Of a stretch of DNA of 64,000 nt, positions 34,476-42,355 are shown in pieces. Positions within the stretch are counted from its first letter, which is position 1. The number at the start of each line of letters is the position of its first letter. The translations under genes were made by a program, and so were the position numbers. The notes under the pieces are model-generated. The model ran no database searches. It had not been told where the DNA came from and saw only the letters and a list, made by a program, of their open reading frames with translations. Origin of the DNA: Micromonospora ureilytica. Its GTDB lineage: Bacteria; Actinomycetota; Actinomycetes; Mycobacteriales; Micromonosporaceae. The stretch spans positions 6,014,001-6,078,000 of the forward strand of contig NZ_JADOTX010000001.1 in NCBI RefSeq assembly GCF_015751765.1, written 5' to 3'.

Positions 34476-35744
34476 TCAGCCCAGCTCGGCCAGCGCCGCG
34501 AGCAGCCGGTCCACCTGCGCTGCCGTGCTGCCCAGCCCGATGCTGGCGCGCAGCGCGGTGGGCGGCAGGTCCCGCCGGCCGGTACGCCCCGTCGCCTCAC
34601 TGAGCAGCCGCCGGGCCAGCGGGTGGGCACAGAACAACCCGTCCCGTACGCCGATGTGGTGCTCGGCGGCCAGCCGCGCGGCCACCTCGGTGGAGTCCCG
34701 TCCGGCGACCACGAACGAGACGATGCCGACCCGGGGCGCGTCCGGGCCGAAGGTGCGCAGCTCGACGACGTGCGGCAGGGCGGCGAGGCCGGTCCGCAGC
34801 CGGGACAGCAGGGCCTGCTCGTGGGCGGCCAACGCAACCTGGTCCGCGTCGTCGAGCGCCGCGCACACCGCCGCCAGCGCGACCGCGCCGAGCAGGTTCG
34901 GGGTGCCGCCCTCGTGTCGCGCCGGGCCGGTCGTCCAGGTCACGTCGTGGGTGGCCGGCCCGACGTGGCTGGTGGCCCCACCACCGGCCAGGTACGGCGG
35001 GGCGGCGTCCAGCCAGTCCGCCCGGCCGATCAGCACGCCCGCGCCGAACGGCGCGTACAGCTTGTGGCCGGACACGGCCAGGTAGTCGACGTCGAGCGTG
35101 CGCAGGTCCACCGGCGCGTGCGGGGCGAGTTGCGCGGCGTCGAGCACGATCCGGGCACCGTGCCGGTGGGCCACCCGTGCGAGTTCGGCGACCGGCCACC
35201 GCTCACCTGTCACGTTGCTCGCACCGGTCACGGCGACCAGCACCGGCAGCGCCGGGCTGCTGCCCCGGCGCAGCTCGGTGAGGGCGGCGGCGAGATCGCG
35301 TACCGCCCCGTCGGGGTCGGCGGGCACCGGCAGCCGCACCGACCCGCGCGGCCAGGGCAGCAGGTTGGCGTGGTGCTCACCGGCGAACGTGACGACCGTC
35401 GTGCCGGCCGGCACGGCCCGCGCCAGCAGGTTGAGCGCGTCAGTCGTGTTGCGGGTGAAGATCACGTGATCCTCGGCGCGCGCGCCGAAGAAGTCACCGA
35501 TCGTCTGCCGGGCCTGCTCGTACGCGAGGGTGCAGCGCCGCGACAGCGCTCCCGCTCCGCGATGCACGCTGGCGTACCACGGCAGCAGCTCGGCCACGGC
35601 GTCGGCGGCCGCCCGCGCGCACGGCGCGGTGGCCGCGTAGTCCAGGTTGATCTCGCCGGGCACGCCGAGGACGTCGAGCGGCGCGGACGGCGCCGACGGC
35701 ACTGCGGGCAGGGTGGGCAGCGAGGGGACGAGAGTGACGGACAC
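34476..35744 (-). CDS. Class V aminotransferase, cysteine desulfurase-like, under SAM-IV control
   Basis: 422 residues, PLP enzyme of fold type I. INLDYAATAPCARAA at the start, HVIFTRNTTDALNLLA, and PLP lysine in AVSGHKLYAPFGAG. Resembles SufS/Csd and the isopenicillin-epimerase group. The short C-terminal stretch expected to hold the catalytic Cys of a desulfurase reads DGLFCAHPLARRLL, so a Cys is present. The GTG at 35744 follows GGAGG. The gene sits behind a SAM-IV riboswitch, so it should be off when SAM is plentiful; a role in sulfur or methionine metabolism follows from that. The exact reaction is not known. Confidence 0.83.
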   Translation of the reverse strand: MSVTLVPSLPTLPAVPSAPSAPLDVLGVPGEINLDYAATAPCARAAADAVAELLPWYASVHRGAGALSRRCTLAYEQARQTIGDFFGARAEDHVIFTRNTTDALNLLARAVPAGTTVVTFAGEHHANLLPWPRGSVRLPVPADPDGAVRDLAAALTELRRGSSPALPVLVAVTGASNVTGERWPVAELARVAHRHGARIVLDAAQLAPHAPVDLRTLDVDYLAVSGHKLYAPFGAGVLIGRADWLDAAPPYLAGGGATSHVGPATHDVTWTTGPARHEGGTPNLLGAVALAAVCAALDDADQVALAAHEQALLSRLRTGLAALPHVVELRTFGPDAPRVGIVSFVVAGRDSTEVAARLAAEHHIGVRDGLFCAHPLARRLLSEATGRTGRRDLPPTALRASIGLGSTAAQVDRLLAALAELG

Positions 35745-35790
35745 GCCGGAACCTCCGGGGTCAGGGACCCCGGGTGCGACATCGGGACGG

Positions 35791-35911
35791 GGTCCGCGCT
35801 TGCCCAGCACACCGATCGGGCTGGGCCCGGTCATCACCCGGGGCACCCCACCGCGAACTCGACGAGGGTTGCCGGCCAGCAAGCCGGGGCTGAACGCTGG
35901 CACTCGTGACC
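35791..35911 (-). ncRNA. SAM-IV riboswitch
   Basis: On the minus strand the sequence begins GGTCACGAGTGCCAGCGTT and contains CCCCGGCTTGCTGGCCGGCAA, GGTGGGGTGCCCCGGGTGA and the 3' helix ending GCAAGCGCGGACC. I recognise the order and wording as the SAM-IV type described from Mycobacterium. The transcript would start at its first base, since TATGCT lies seven bases upstream. Confidence 0.88.
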
Positions 35912-35918
35912 TGCCGGC

Positions 35919-35924
35919 AGCATA
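35919..35924 (-). promoter_or_regulatory. -10 element TATGCT of the SAM-IV transcript
   Basis: Seven bases before the first riboswitch base at 35911. Confidence 0.6.
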
Positions 35925-35964
35925 GCGGCTACCGATGCGACCGAACCAGCCGGCGGCGGATGGC

Positions 35965-35970
35965 TACGCT
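35965..35970 (+). promoter_or_regulatory. -10 element TACGCT, leaderless promoter
   Basis: Six bases before the ATG of the PrsW-like gene at 35977. Confidence 0.5.
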
Positions 35971-35976
35971 GACCGC

Positions 35977-37425
35977 ATGGCCGACACCCCGCCCGGTTCA
36001 CCGCTGCCGCCGTCGCCCGCCGCCCCGCCCGCGCCCGCCGCCCCGCCCGTGGGCGAGACGCCCCGGATGCCGCTGCGCCGGCTCGGCTGGCGGCGGTTCC
36101 TGGTGCTGGCCGGGGTGGTGCTGCTCATCGCGGCGTGCGCGGTGTTCATGGTCTTCACGCTCGGCCAGTCGCTCGGTGCGCAGGCCCTGCTGATCGGGGT
36201 GGTCGCCGCCATCCTGCCGGTGCCGGTGCTGGTCGCCTGCTTCCTCTGGCTGGACCGGTACGAACCGGAGCCGCTGAAATATCTGATCTTCTGCTTCGCC
36301 TGGGGCGCGTTCGTCTCCACCGCCGCCTCGCTCACCGTGAACGACTTCGCGGCCAACCGTTTCGCCGACTGGGGCCTGCCGTCCGCGCTCACCGGCGTGC
36401 TGGTGGCACCGTTCATCGAAGAGCTGACAAAGGCGCTGGGCCCGATCCTGCTGCTCGTGTTCCGCCGGCGCGAGTGGTCCGGGATCACCGACGGCCTGGT
36501 CTACTGCGGGCTCGCCGCGGTCGGCTTCGCCATGGTGGAGAACATCCTCTACCTGGGCGGGTTGGGGTACGCGTCCGGCGCCGACCGCTACGGTCCGGCC
36601 ACCGGCATCCAGCAGGTCATCGCGATCTTCATCCTGCGGATCCTGCTGTTCGGGTTCGCCCATCCCCTTTTCACAGCGATGACAGGTGTGGGACTGGGTA
36701 TCGCCTCCCGGACGGCCGACCGGCGCATCCGGGTGCTCGCCCCGATCGGCGGCCTGCTGCTGGCGATGATGCTGCACGGCACGTGGAACCTGCTGCCCAC
36801 GCTGACCCAGGCCACCGGCGAGGCCATGATCATGCTGTACGGCTTCCTGGGTCTCATGGTGCCGGTCTTCTTCGGCACCGTGGGGCTGGCGCTGTGGCTG
36901 CGCGCCTGGGAGGGACGGCTCACCGAGCGGGCCCTGCCCGACTACGTACGCGCCGGCTGGCTCAGCCCGCCCGAGGTGGCCGCCCTGAGCAGTCTCGGTA
37001 GGCGGCACGCCGCCCGCAGTTGGGCGCGGCGGGTGGCCGGCGACGCCGGGGTGCGGGCGATGCGGGGTTACCAGTCCGCGGCGACCCGGCTGGCCCTGCT
37101 GCGCGACGGGACGCTGCGCGGCCTGGACCGCAAGCCCGCCGACCAGGAGCGGACCGCCCGCGAGGAGCGGGAGCTGCTGGACGCGATCAGCGCGTACCGG
37201 TCGTTCTTCGTCGGTCGGGACCCGCAGGCCCCGGCGGGGGTCTGGGACGGCAGCCGCTACCACCTGCGCTTCCCGGACGGCACTCAGCGCGCGGTGGACG
37301 CGCCGGACGAGCCGGTGGTGCCGATCCCGGTGGTGCTGGCTCCCGCCCCGGCTCCGGTGGGGTATGCCCCGCCCGGTTGGCCCGGCCCGCGATCGGCGCC
37401 GCCCTGGCCGCCGACGCACCCCTGA
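35977..37425 (+). CDS. PrsW-like intramembrane metalloprotease
   Basis: 482 residues with eight or so membrane helices. Three PrsW motifs are visible: FIEELTK with Glu148/Glu149, FAMVENILY and LLAMMLHGTWN; these are the proposed metal ligands. PrsW proteases cleave membrane proteins, for example anti-sigma factors. A Pro-rich N-terminal tail of 30 residues and a hydrophilic C-terminal region of about 160 residues (including WDGSRYHLRFPDGT) lie in the cytoplasm. No anti-sigma factor gene is adjacent, although an ECF sigma factor lies 5 kb downstream. Confidence 0.87.
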   Translation: MADTPPGSPLPPSPAAPPAPAAPPVGETPRMPLRRLGWRRFLVLAGVVLLIAACAVFMVFTLGQSLGAQALLIGVVAAILPVPVLVACFLWLDRYEPEPLKYLIFCFAWGAFVSTAASLTVNDFAANRFADWGLPSALTGVLVAPFIEELTKALGPILLLVFRRREWSGITDGLVYCGLAAVGFAMVENILYLGGLGYASGADRYGPATGIQQVIAIFILRILLFGFAHPLFTAMTGVGLGIASRTADRRIRVLAPIGGLLLAMMLHGTWNLLPTLTQATGEAMIMLYGFLGLMVPVFFGTVGLALWLRAWEGRLTERALPDYVRAGWLSPPEVAALSSLGRRHAARSWARRVAGDAGVRAMRGYQSAATRLALLRDGTLRGLDRKPADQERTAREERELLDAISAYRSFFVGRDPQAPAGVWDGSRYHLRFPDGTQRAVDAPDEPVVPIPVVLAPAPAPVGYAPPGWPGPRSAPPWPPTHP

Positions 37426-37432
37426 CAGGGGT

Positions 37433-37600
37433 TCAGGCCAGCAGCGAGGTCAGGAAGTCACCGAGGCCCTGGAACATCGCGATCAGTGCGGCCCCGATTC
37501 CCCTGAACAACTGCGCGGCGCCGTCCGGCCGAAAGGCCATGAAGTAGATCAGGAACGCGACACTGCCCCAGGTCAACAGCTTCTTCACGAATACCGGCAT
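37433..37600 (-). CDS. 55-residue membrane protein
   Basis: Only 55 residues and easily missed. ATG at 37600 follows a strong GGAGGGA ribosome binding site. One hydrophobic segment (SVAFLIYFMAF), then an amphipathic C-terminus (IAMFQGLGDFLTSLL). It begins MPVFVKKLLTWG, a basic N-terminus that fits insertion with the N-terminus inside. No partner identified. Small proteins of this type are widespread in actinobacteria without known function. Confidence 0.7.
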   Translation of the reverse strand: MPVFVKKLLTWGSVAFLIYFMAFRPDGAAQLFRGIGAALIAMFQGLGDFLTSLLA

Positions 37601-37693
37601 CGTCCCTCCCCAGGGCCACGGTCGCCGGATGGCTTCCCGTCGTGCGGCCGGGCAAACGGTGCGCGACGGGGGCTGGTGGCCGGGGGAGGTGCG

Positions 37694-38032
37694 TCAGAGG
37701 TAGAGGCCGGTCGGGTCGTTCTCGATCCGTTCGGCGGCCACGGCGTGCACGTCCCGCTCTCGCAGCAGCACGTAACCGCGGCCGTGCAACTCGACCTCGG
37801 AGCGCTCGTCCGGGTCGAAGAGCACCCGGTCGCCGGAGACGATGGCGCGGACGTTCGGCCCGACCCCGACCGCGGTGGCCCAGGCGAGGCGCTTGCCGAC
37901 CGCTGCGGTCGCCGGAATGACGATGCCGGCGGTGGAGCGGCGTTCGCCCTCGCTGCCCTCCATCCGCACCAGCACGCGGTCGTGCAGCAGGCGGATCGGC
38001 AGGCCGGCGTCGAGATCGTTGTCGGCGGTCAC
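37694..38032 (-). CDS. GroES-like co-chaperonin paralogue
   Basis: 112 residues. Cpn10 fold: IRLLHDRVLVRM, the mobile loop around STAGIVIPATAAVGKR, GPNVRAIVSGDRVLF and YVLLRERDVHAVA are all present. The C-terminal 15 residues extend beyond a typical GroES (NDPTGLYL). It is not next to a groEL and has no CIRCE site, so it is probably a divergent paralogue rather than the main GroES. TAGCGT seven bases before the GTG points to a leaderless start. Confidence 0.83.
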   Translation of the reverse strand: MTADNDLDAGLPIRLLHDRVLVRMEGSEGERRSTAGIVIPATAAVGKRLAWATAVGVGPNVRAIVSGDRVLFDPDERSEVELHGRGYVLLRERDVHAVAAERIENDPTGLYL

Positions 38033-38039
38033 GTCGCAG

Positions 38040-38045
38040 ACGCTA
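38040..38045 (-). promoter_or_regulatory. -10 element TAGCGT, leaderless promoter
   Basis: Seven bases before the GTG of the GroES-like gene at 38032. Confidence 0.5.
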
Positions 38046-38136
38046 CCGTGTGGCCGACGGTGGTCCGCCGGTGGTTACGCCGGAGGTGGTCGGGGCATTG
38101 TGTGGCGGAACCGCCCTACGGTGTCGGGAACGGACG

Positions 38137-38142
38137 TATGCT
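38137..38142 (+). promoter_or_regulatory. -10 element TATGCT of the AI-2E family gene
   Basis: Predicts a start near 38149, a leader of about 43 bases and translation from TTG at 38192. Confidence 0.45.
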
Positions 38143-38191
38143 GTCCGACCTGTCGCCGGTGGCGGGCCGGGTTTTCTGCCAGGAGGTGCGC

Positions 38192-39502
38192 TTGAGCCGC
38201 TTCGAGCGGGTACGCGGGCGGCTTCGCCGCGCCTACCAGTCACGACAGGCGTCGACGGGCGCCGACGAGGGCACGTCGACTGAGGCGTTGAACGACGCGT
38301 CGGAGGCGGCCCGGGTGGCGTCGCCGGCCGTCCCGGGCCCGACTGCGCCGCCGAGCGCCACTGTCTACGGCGCGGAACCTCAGGTGGACCTGCACAGCTC
38401 CACCACCAGTCGGGATGACGCCGACGTCCCGCACGGGCTGCGGATCGCCGCCGCGTGGTGTTGGCGACTGATCGTGATCGGCGTGGTGGCCTGGGCGCTG
38501 CTGCGGATCGTCGGCACGATCAAGATCGTGATCATTCCGCTGGCCATCGCGCTGCTGCTCTCCGCGCTGCTGGCGCCGGCGGTGGGCTGGCTGTTGCGGG
38601 TCCGGTTCCCCCGGTCGCTGGCGACGGCGGTGGTGCTGGTCGGCGGCCTGGCCGCGGTGATCGGCACGCTGACGCTCGTGGTCAACGAGTTCATTCGTGG
38701 TGTGCCGGAGCTGAGCGAGAAGTCGTCGGAGGGTGTCCGGCAGATCCAGAACTGGCTGAAGACGGGCCCGCTGCACCTCTCCGACACCCAGCTCGACAGG
38801 TACATCGACGAGGCGCAGGCCTGGATCAACGACAACACCTCGAAGTTCACAAGCGGGGCGCTGAGCACCGCCGCGACGCTGGCCGAGGTGCTGACCGGCA
38901 CGCTGCTGGTCCTCTTCGCGACGTTCTTCTTCCTGCGCGACGGCAACCGGATCTGGCGCTTCCTGGTCCGGCTGCTGCCGGTGGCCGCCCGGTGGAAGGT
39001 CGACGACGCGGGCCGCGCCTCCTGGCACACGCTTGGCGCCTACGTCCGCGCGACAGTGCTTGTCGCGTTCATCGACGCGGTAGGCATCGGCATCTTCCTG
39101 GTCATCTTCGACGTCCCGTTCGCCTTCCCGCTGGCCGCGCTCGTCTTCCTCGGCGCGTTCATCCCGATCGTCGGTGCGGCGCTCTCCGGTGGCGTGGCGG
39201 TGCTGGTGGCCCTCGTCGACAGCGGCCCGGTCACCGCGTTGATCATCCTCGGTGCGGTGATCGGCGTGCAGCAGATCGAGGGGCACGTGCTCCAACCGCT
39301 GATCATGGGCCGGGCGGTGGCCCTCCACCCGCTCGCGGTGATCATCGGCATCGCCGCCGGTGTCGTACTCGCCGGCATCACCGGCGCGCTGGTCTCCGTG
39401 CCGCTCATCGCGGTGCTGAACACCGCGGTCCGCAGGCTTGCCGCCCGAAGGGTCCCGGACACCCCGCCCGACGCCGTGGTCGTCGCCTCCCAGGCCCCCT
39501 AG
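38192..39502 (+). CDS. AI-2E family transporter
   Basis: 436 residues, about eight membrane helices from residue 80. Signature regions: IKIVIIPLAIALLLSALLAP, ATFFFLRDGNRIWRFL, FPLAALVFLGAFIPIVGA and GHVLQPLIMGRAVALHPL. The family includes AI-2 exporters and Na+/H+ antiporters; the substrate is unclear. TTG at 38192 is chosen because AGGAGGTG sits just before it, while an in-frame ATG at 38138 overlaps the likely -10 element. A hydrophilic N-terminal tail of about 85 residues precedes the first helix. Confidence 0.85.
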   Translation: MSRFERVRGRLRRAYQSRQASTGADEGTSTEALNDASEAARVASPAVPGPTAPPSATVYGAEPQVDLHSSTTSRDDADVPHGLRIAAAWCWRLIVIGVVAWALLRIVGTIKIVIIPLAIALLLSALLAPAVGWLLRVRFPRSLATAVVLVGGLAAVIGTLTLVVNEFIRGVPELSEKSSEGVRQIQNWLKTGPLHLSDTQLDRYIDEAQAWINDNTSKFTSGALSTAATLAEVLTGTLLVLFATFFFLRDGNRIWRFLVRLLPVAARWKVDDAGRASWHTLGAYVRATVLVAFIDAVGIGIFLVIFDVPFAFPLAALVFLGAFIPIVGAALSGGVAVLVALVDSGPVTALIILGAVIGVQQIEGHVLQPLIMGRAVALHPLAVIIGIAAGVVLAGITGALVSVPLIAVLNTAVRRLAARRVPDTPPDAVVVASQAP

Positions 39503-39512
39503 AACGAGGGGC

Positions 39513-41675
39513 TCAGGACTTGGCCAGGCGTTCCAGGGCGCCCCGGGCCACCTCGGGGCGGGTCGTGTACCAGAACGGTGGCAGTGAACGGCGCAGGAAC
39601 GGCCCGTAGCCTCGGGCCGTCTCCAGCCGGGAGTCGAGCACCGCGACCACGCCCCGGTCGCCGGTCGCCCGGATCAGCCGGCCCACGCCCTGGGCCAGCC
39701 GGACCGCAGCGATCGGCACGCTGACGGCCGAGAAGCCGGAGCCGCCGCCCGCGTCCACGGCCGCCGCGCGGGCAGCCGCCAGCGGTTCGTCCGGACGGGG
39801 GAAGGGCAGCCGGTCGATGACGACGAGCTGGCAGGCGTCACCCGGCACATCCACCCCCTGCCAGAGCGACATCACCCCGAACAGGCAGCTGGCGCGCTCC
39901 TCGCGGAAGCGACGCACCAGCAGCGGCAGCGCCTCCTCGCCCTGGAGCAACACCGGCAGGTCGGTCCGCGCGCGCAACAGCTCCGCCGCCTGCTGCGCGG
40001 CCCTCCGGGAGGAGAAAAGCCCGAGAGTACGACCACCGAGTGCCCCGACCAGCCCGAGCAGCTCCTCACCGGCAGCCTCGGGCAGCCCGGAGACGCTGGG
40101 GCGGGGAAGGTGCGCGGCGACGTACAGGATGCCCTGCCGGGCGTAGTCGAACGGCGAACCGACGTCGAGTGACCGCCACCCGGGGCCCTCGGTGGCCGGT
40201 ACGACGGCGTTCGTTGTGACGTCGCCGGCCAGCCGACGGCCCGGCGCCTCGGCGGCCGGACGGCCCGGGCCGGTGCGGGCGGCCAGCGCGGCCGCCGCGG
40301 GGGTCGGTGGCGCGGGCGGTGGCGCGTCCAGCCCGAGGGCGCGGGCGACCGTGTCGAACCGGCCGCCCAGCGCCAGGGTCGCCGAGGTGGCGACGACTGT
40401 GCGTTCGTCGTACAGGTGGGTGGCGAGGGTGCCGGCCACCGACAGGGGCGCGACCACCAGCGCGCGGCGGGTGCCGCTGTCGTTCTTCTCCACCCAGGCC
40501 ACGTCGTGGTCGCCCTCCTCCAGCAGCCGCTGCGCGGTGGTGGAGAGCTCGTCCAGGGCGGCCTTGGCCTGCTGCTTGCGGACCGGGTCGGGGTCGTCGG
40601 ACTTGACGTCGCCGATCGCGTCCAGGGCGGAGCGGGTCGCCGCGTCGAGCAGCGTGCACGCCTCGCGCAGTGGCGTCGGCAACCCCGCGGTTATCCGCCC
40701 GGCCGGCGCCTCGGCCAGGCCGACCGCGAGGGCGTCGCCGGCGGCGGTGAGCGCCTCGGCCGTCTCCGGCCGCAGCAGCGTACGGGCCCGCCGGGTGGTC
40801 CGGTCGATCAGCTCTGGCACCAGCTCCGCCTGGGCGGCGGAGGAGACCCGGTCGGCCAGCTCGTGCGCCTCGTCGACGATGAGCAGCTTGTGCGGTGGCA
40901 CGATGTGCCGGTCGGCGAGCATGTCGACAGCGAGAAGGCTGTGGTTGGTCACCACGATGTCGGCCTCGCGGGCGCGGGCCCGCGACGCCTCGGCGAAGCA
41001 CTCCTGCCCGAACGGGCAACGGGTCGCGCCGACGCACTCGCGGGCCGGCATGGACACCAGCCGCCAGGCCTGGTCGTCGACGCCTGGGTCCAACTCGTCC
41101 CGGTCGCCGGTGGCGGTCTTCTCGGCCCAGTCACGCAGCCGCTCGACCTGCTTGCCCAACCGGCCCGCCTCACCGAGCCACTTCGTCCCGCCACCGGGAC
41201 GCGCCGCGGGGGCGTCGAAGAGGGTGTCCTCCGGCTCCTCCTCCGTGGAGTTGTCCAGTCGGGCGAGGCAGAGGTAGTGATGGCGGCCCTTGAGCACGGC
41301 GAAGGTGGGCCGACGGCCGAGCACCGGCTCGACCGCGTCGGCGAGCCGGGGCAGATCGTGATCGACCAGCTGGGACTGCAACGCCAGGGTGGCGGTGGAG
41401 ACCACCACCGGGCCGTCCACAGTGAGCGCCGGCGCGAGGTACGCCAACGACTTGCCGGTGCCGGTGCCGGCCTGCACGAGCAGATGCTCGCCGCCGGCCA
41501 CGCACTCCTCGATCGCCGTGGTCATCTGCAACTGGCCGGGGCGTTCCGCGCCGCCGGGCACGGCGCCGACCGCCGCCGCCAGCAGCTCCGTGCCACTGGG
41601 CCGGGCACCCCGCCGTCGCCCCTTGGCACGGGCCGACGGGGTGGCGGAACCGGTGGCGGTGCGGGGCGGAGTCAC
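39513..41675 (-). CDS. DinG/XPD-type ATP-dependent DNA helicase
   Basis: 720 residues, superfamily 2 iron-sulfur helicase. Walker A AGTGTGKS at 69-76; DEAH box LLIVDEAHELADR; four cysteines between motifs Ia and II (YLCLARL, then CVGATRCPFGQEC) fit a 4Fe-4S cluster. Motif VI: VRLAQGVGRLIRATGDRG. DinG-like helicases unwind DNA 5' to 3' and act in repair and in clearing R-loops. The GTG start is supported by TACCGT six bases upstream. Its stop lies 10 bases from that of the convergent AI-2E gene. Confidence 0.9.
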   Translation of the reverse strand: MTPPRTATGSATPSARAKGRRRGARPSGTELLAAAVGAVPGGAERPGQLQMTTAIEECVAGGEHLLVQAGTGTGKSLAYLAPALTVDGPVVVSTATLALQSQLVDHDLPRLADAVEPVLGRRPTFAVLKGRHHYLCLARLDNSTEEEPEDTLFDAPAARPGGGTKWLGEAGRLGKQVERLRDWAEKTATGDRDELDPGVDDQAWRLVSMPARECVGATRCPFGQECFAEASRARAREADIVVTNHSLLAVDMLADRHIVPPHKLLIVDEAHELADRVSSAAQAELVPELIDRTTRRARTLLRPETAEALTAAGDALAVGLAEAPAGRITAGLPTPLREACTLLDAATRSALDAIGDVKSDDPDPVRKQQAKAALDELSTTAQRLLEEGDHDVAWVEKNDSGTRRALVVAPLSVAGTLATHLYDERTVVATSATLALGGRFDTVARALGLDAPPPAPPTPAAAALAARTGPGRPAAEAPGRRLAGDVTTNAVVPATEGPGWRSLDVGSPFDYARQGILYVAAHLPRPSVSGLPEAAGEELLGLVGALGGRTLGLFSSRRAAQQAAELLRARTDLPVLLQGEEALPLLVRRFREERASCLFGVMSLWQGVDVPGDACQLVVIDRLPFPRPDEPLAAARAAAVDAGGGSGFSAVSVPIAAVRLAQGVGRLIRATGDRGVVAVLDSRLETARGYGPFLRRSLPPFWYTTRPEVARGALERLAKS

Positions 41676-41681
41676 CGTGCG

Positions 41682-41687
41682 ACGGTA
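41682..41687 (-). promoter_or_regulatory. -10 element TACCGT, leaderless promoter of the helicase gene
   Basis: Six bases before the GTG at 41675. Confidence 0.5.
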
Positions 41688-41807
41688 CCCGGCGCCGCCG
41701 ACACCGGCCGCGCCCATCCGCCGCGTGGCGCGATGCCGACCGGGCCGGACATTGCGACCGACCCCGCCCGGTTACGGCCGCGCTACGACGCGTTGGGCCG
41801 TATCGGT

Positions 41808-41813
41808 TAGGGT
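41808..41813 (+). promoter_or_regulatory. -10 element TAGGGT, leaderless promoter
   Basis: Seven bases before the ATG of the DUF402 gene at 41821. Confidence 0.5.
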
Positions 41814-41820
41814 GCGAATC

Positions 41821-42327
41821 ATGCCGAGCGACATGGTCCGCGTGATCTACCGCAAGTACGACGGCAGCGCCCACCGCGACTACCCGGCCCGTCGGCTCAC
41901 CGAGGACGACCTCGGCATCTGGCTCGGCGTGCCCGAGGGCACCCAGTCGGTCTACCACGGCCGGCCCTCGGTGGAGAAGATCCCGTTCGTGCTGCTGGTG
42001 CCTCATCGTGCCTGGTGGACGGCCATGTTCAACCCCCCGCCCCGCACCAGCGAGGTCTACTGCGACATCGCGACCCCGGCCCGCTGGGAGTCCGACGACA
42101 CAGTCCACCTGATCGACCTGGATCTGGACGTCGTCCGGCGTCGGGCCACCGGCCTGGTGGAGCTGCTCGACGAGGACGAGTTCGCCGAGCACCGGGCCCG
42201 GTTCGGCTACCCGGAGGACGTGGTGGCCGAGGCCGAGGCCGCGGCACAGCGGCTGTTCGGGGCCCTGGGCGACGGCACCGAGCCGTTCGCCACCGCGTAC
42301 CGCAAGTGGTTGGCCCTGGTGGTCTGA
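41821..42327 (+). CDS. DUF402 domain protein
   Basis: 168 residues. The DUF402 core is visible in WWTAMFNPPPRTSEVYCDIATP and VHLIDLDLDVVRRR, with the acidic LLDEDEFAEHRARFGYP. This family includes FomD-like nucleoside diphosphate hydrolases that bind metal through the conserved acidic residues. Predicted cytoplasmic hydrolase of an activated phosphate compound; the substrate is unknown. Confidence 0.84.
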   Translation: MPSDMVRVIYRKYDGSAHRDYPARRLTEDDLGIWLGVPEGTQSVYHGRPSVEKIPFVLLVPHRAWWTAMFNPPPRTSEVYCDIATPARWESDDTVHLIDLDLDVVRRRATGLVELLDEDEFAEHRARFGYPEDVVAEAEAAAQRLFGALGDGTEPFATAYRKWLALVV

Positions 42328-42355
42328 CGCCGCACGCCCGCCCGGTCGGGCCGGC

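Noticed and set aside
38138..38191. ATG at 38138 as start of the AI-2E gene
   Set aside because: It overlaps a good -10 element and has no ribosome binding site; TTG at 38192 follows AGGAGGTG.
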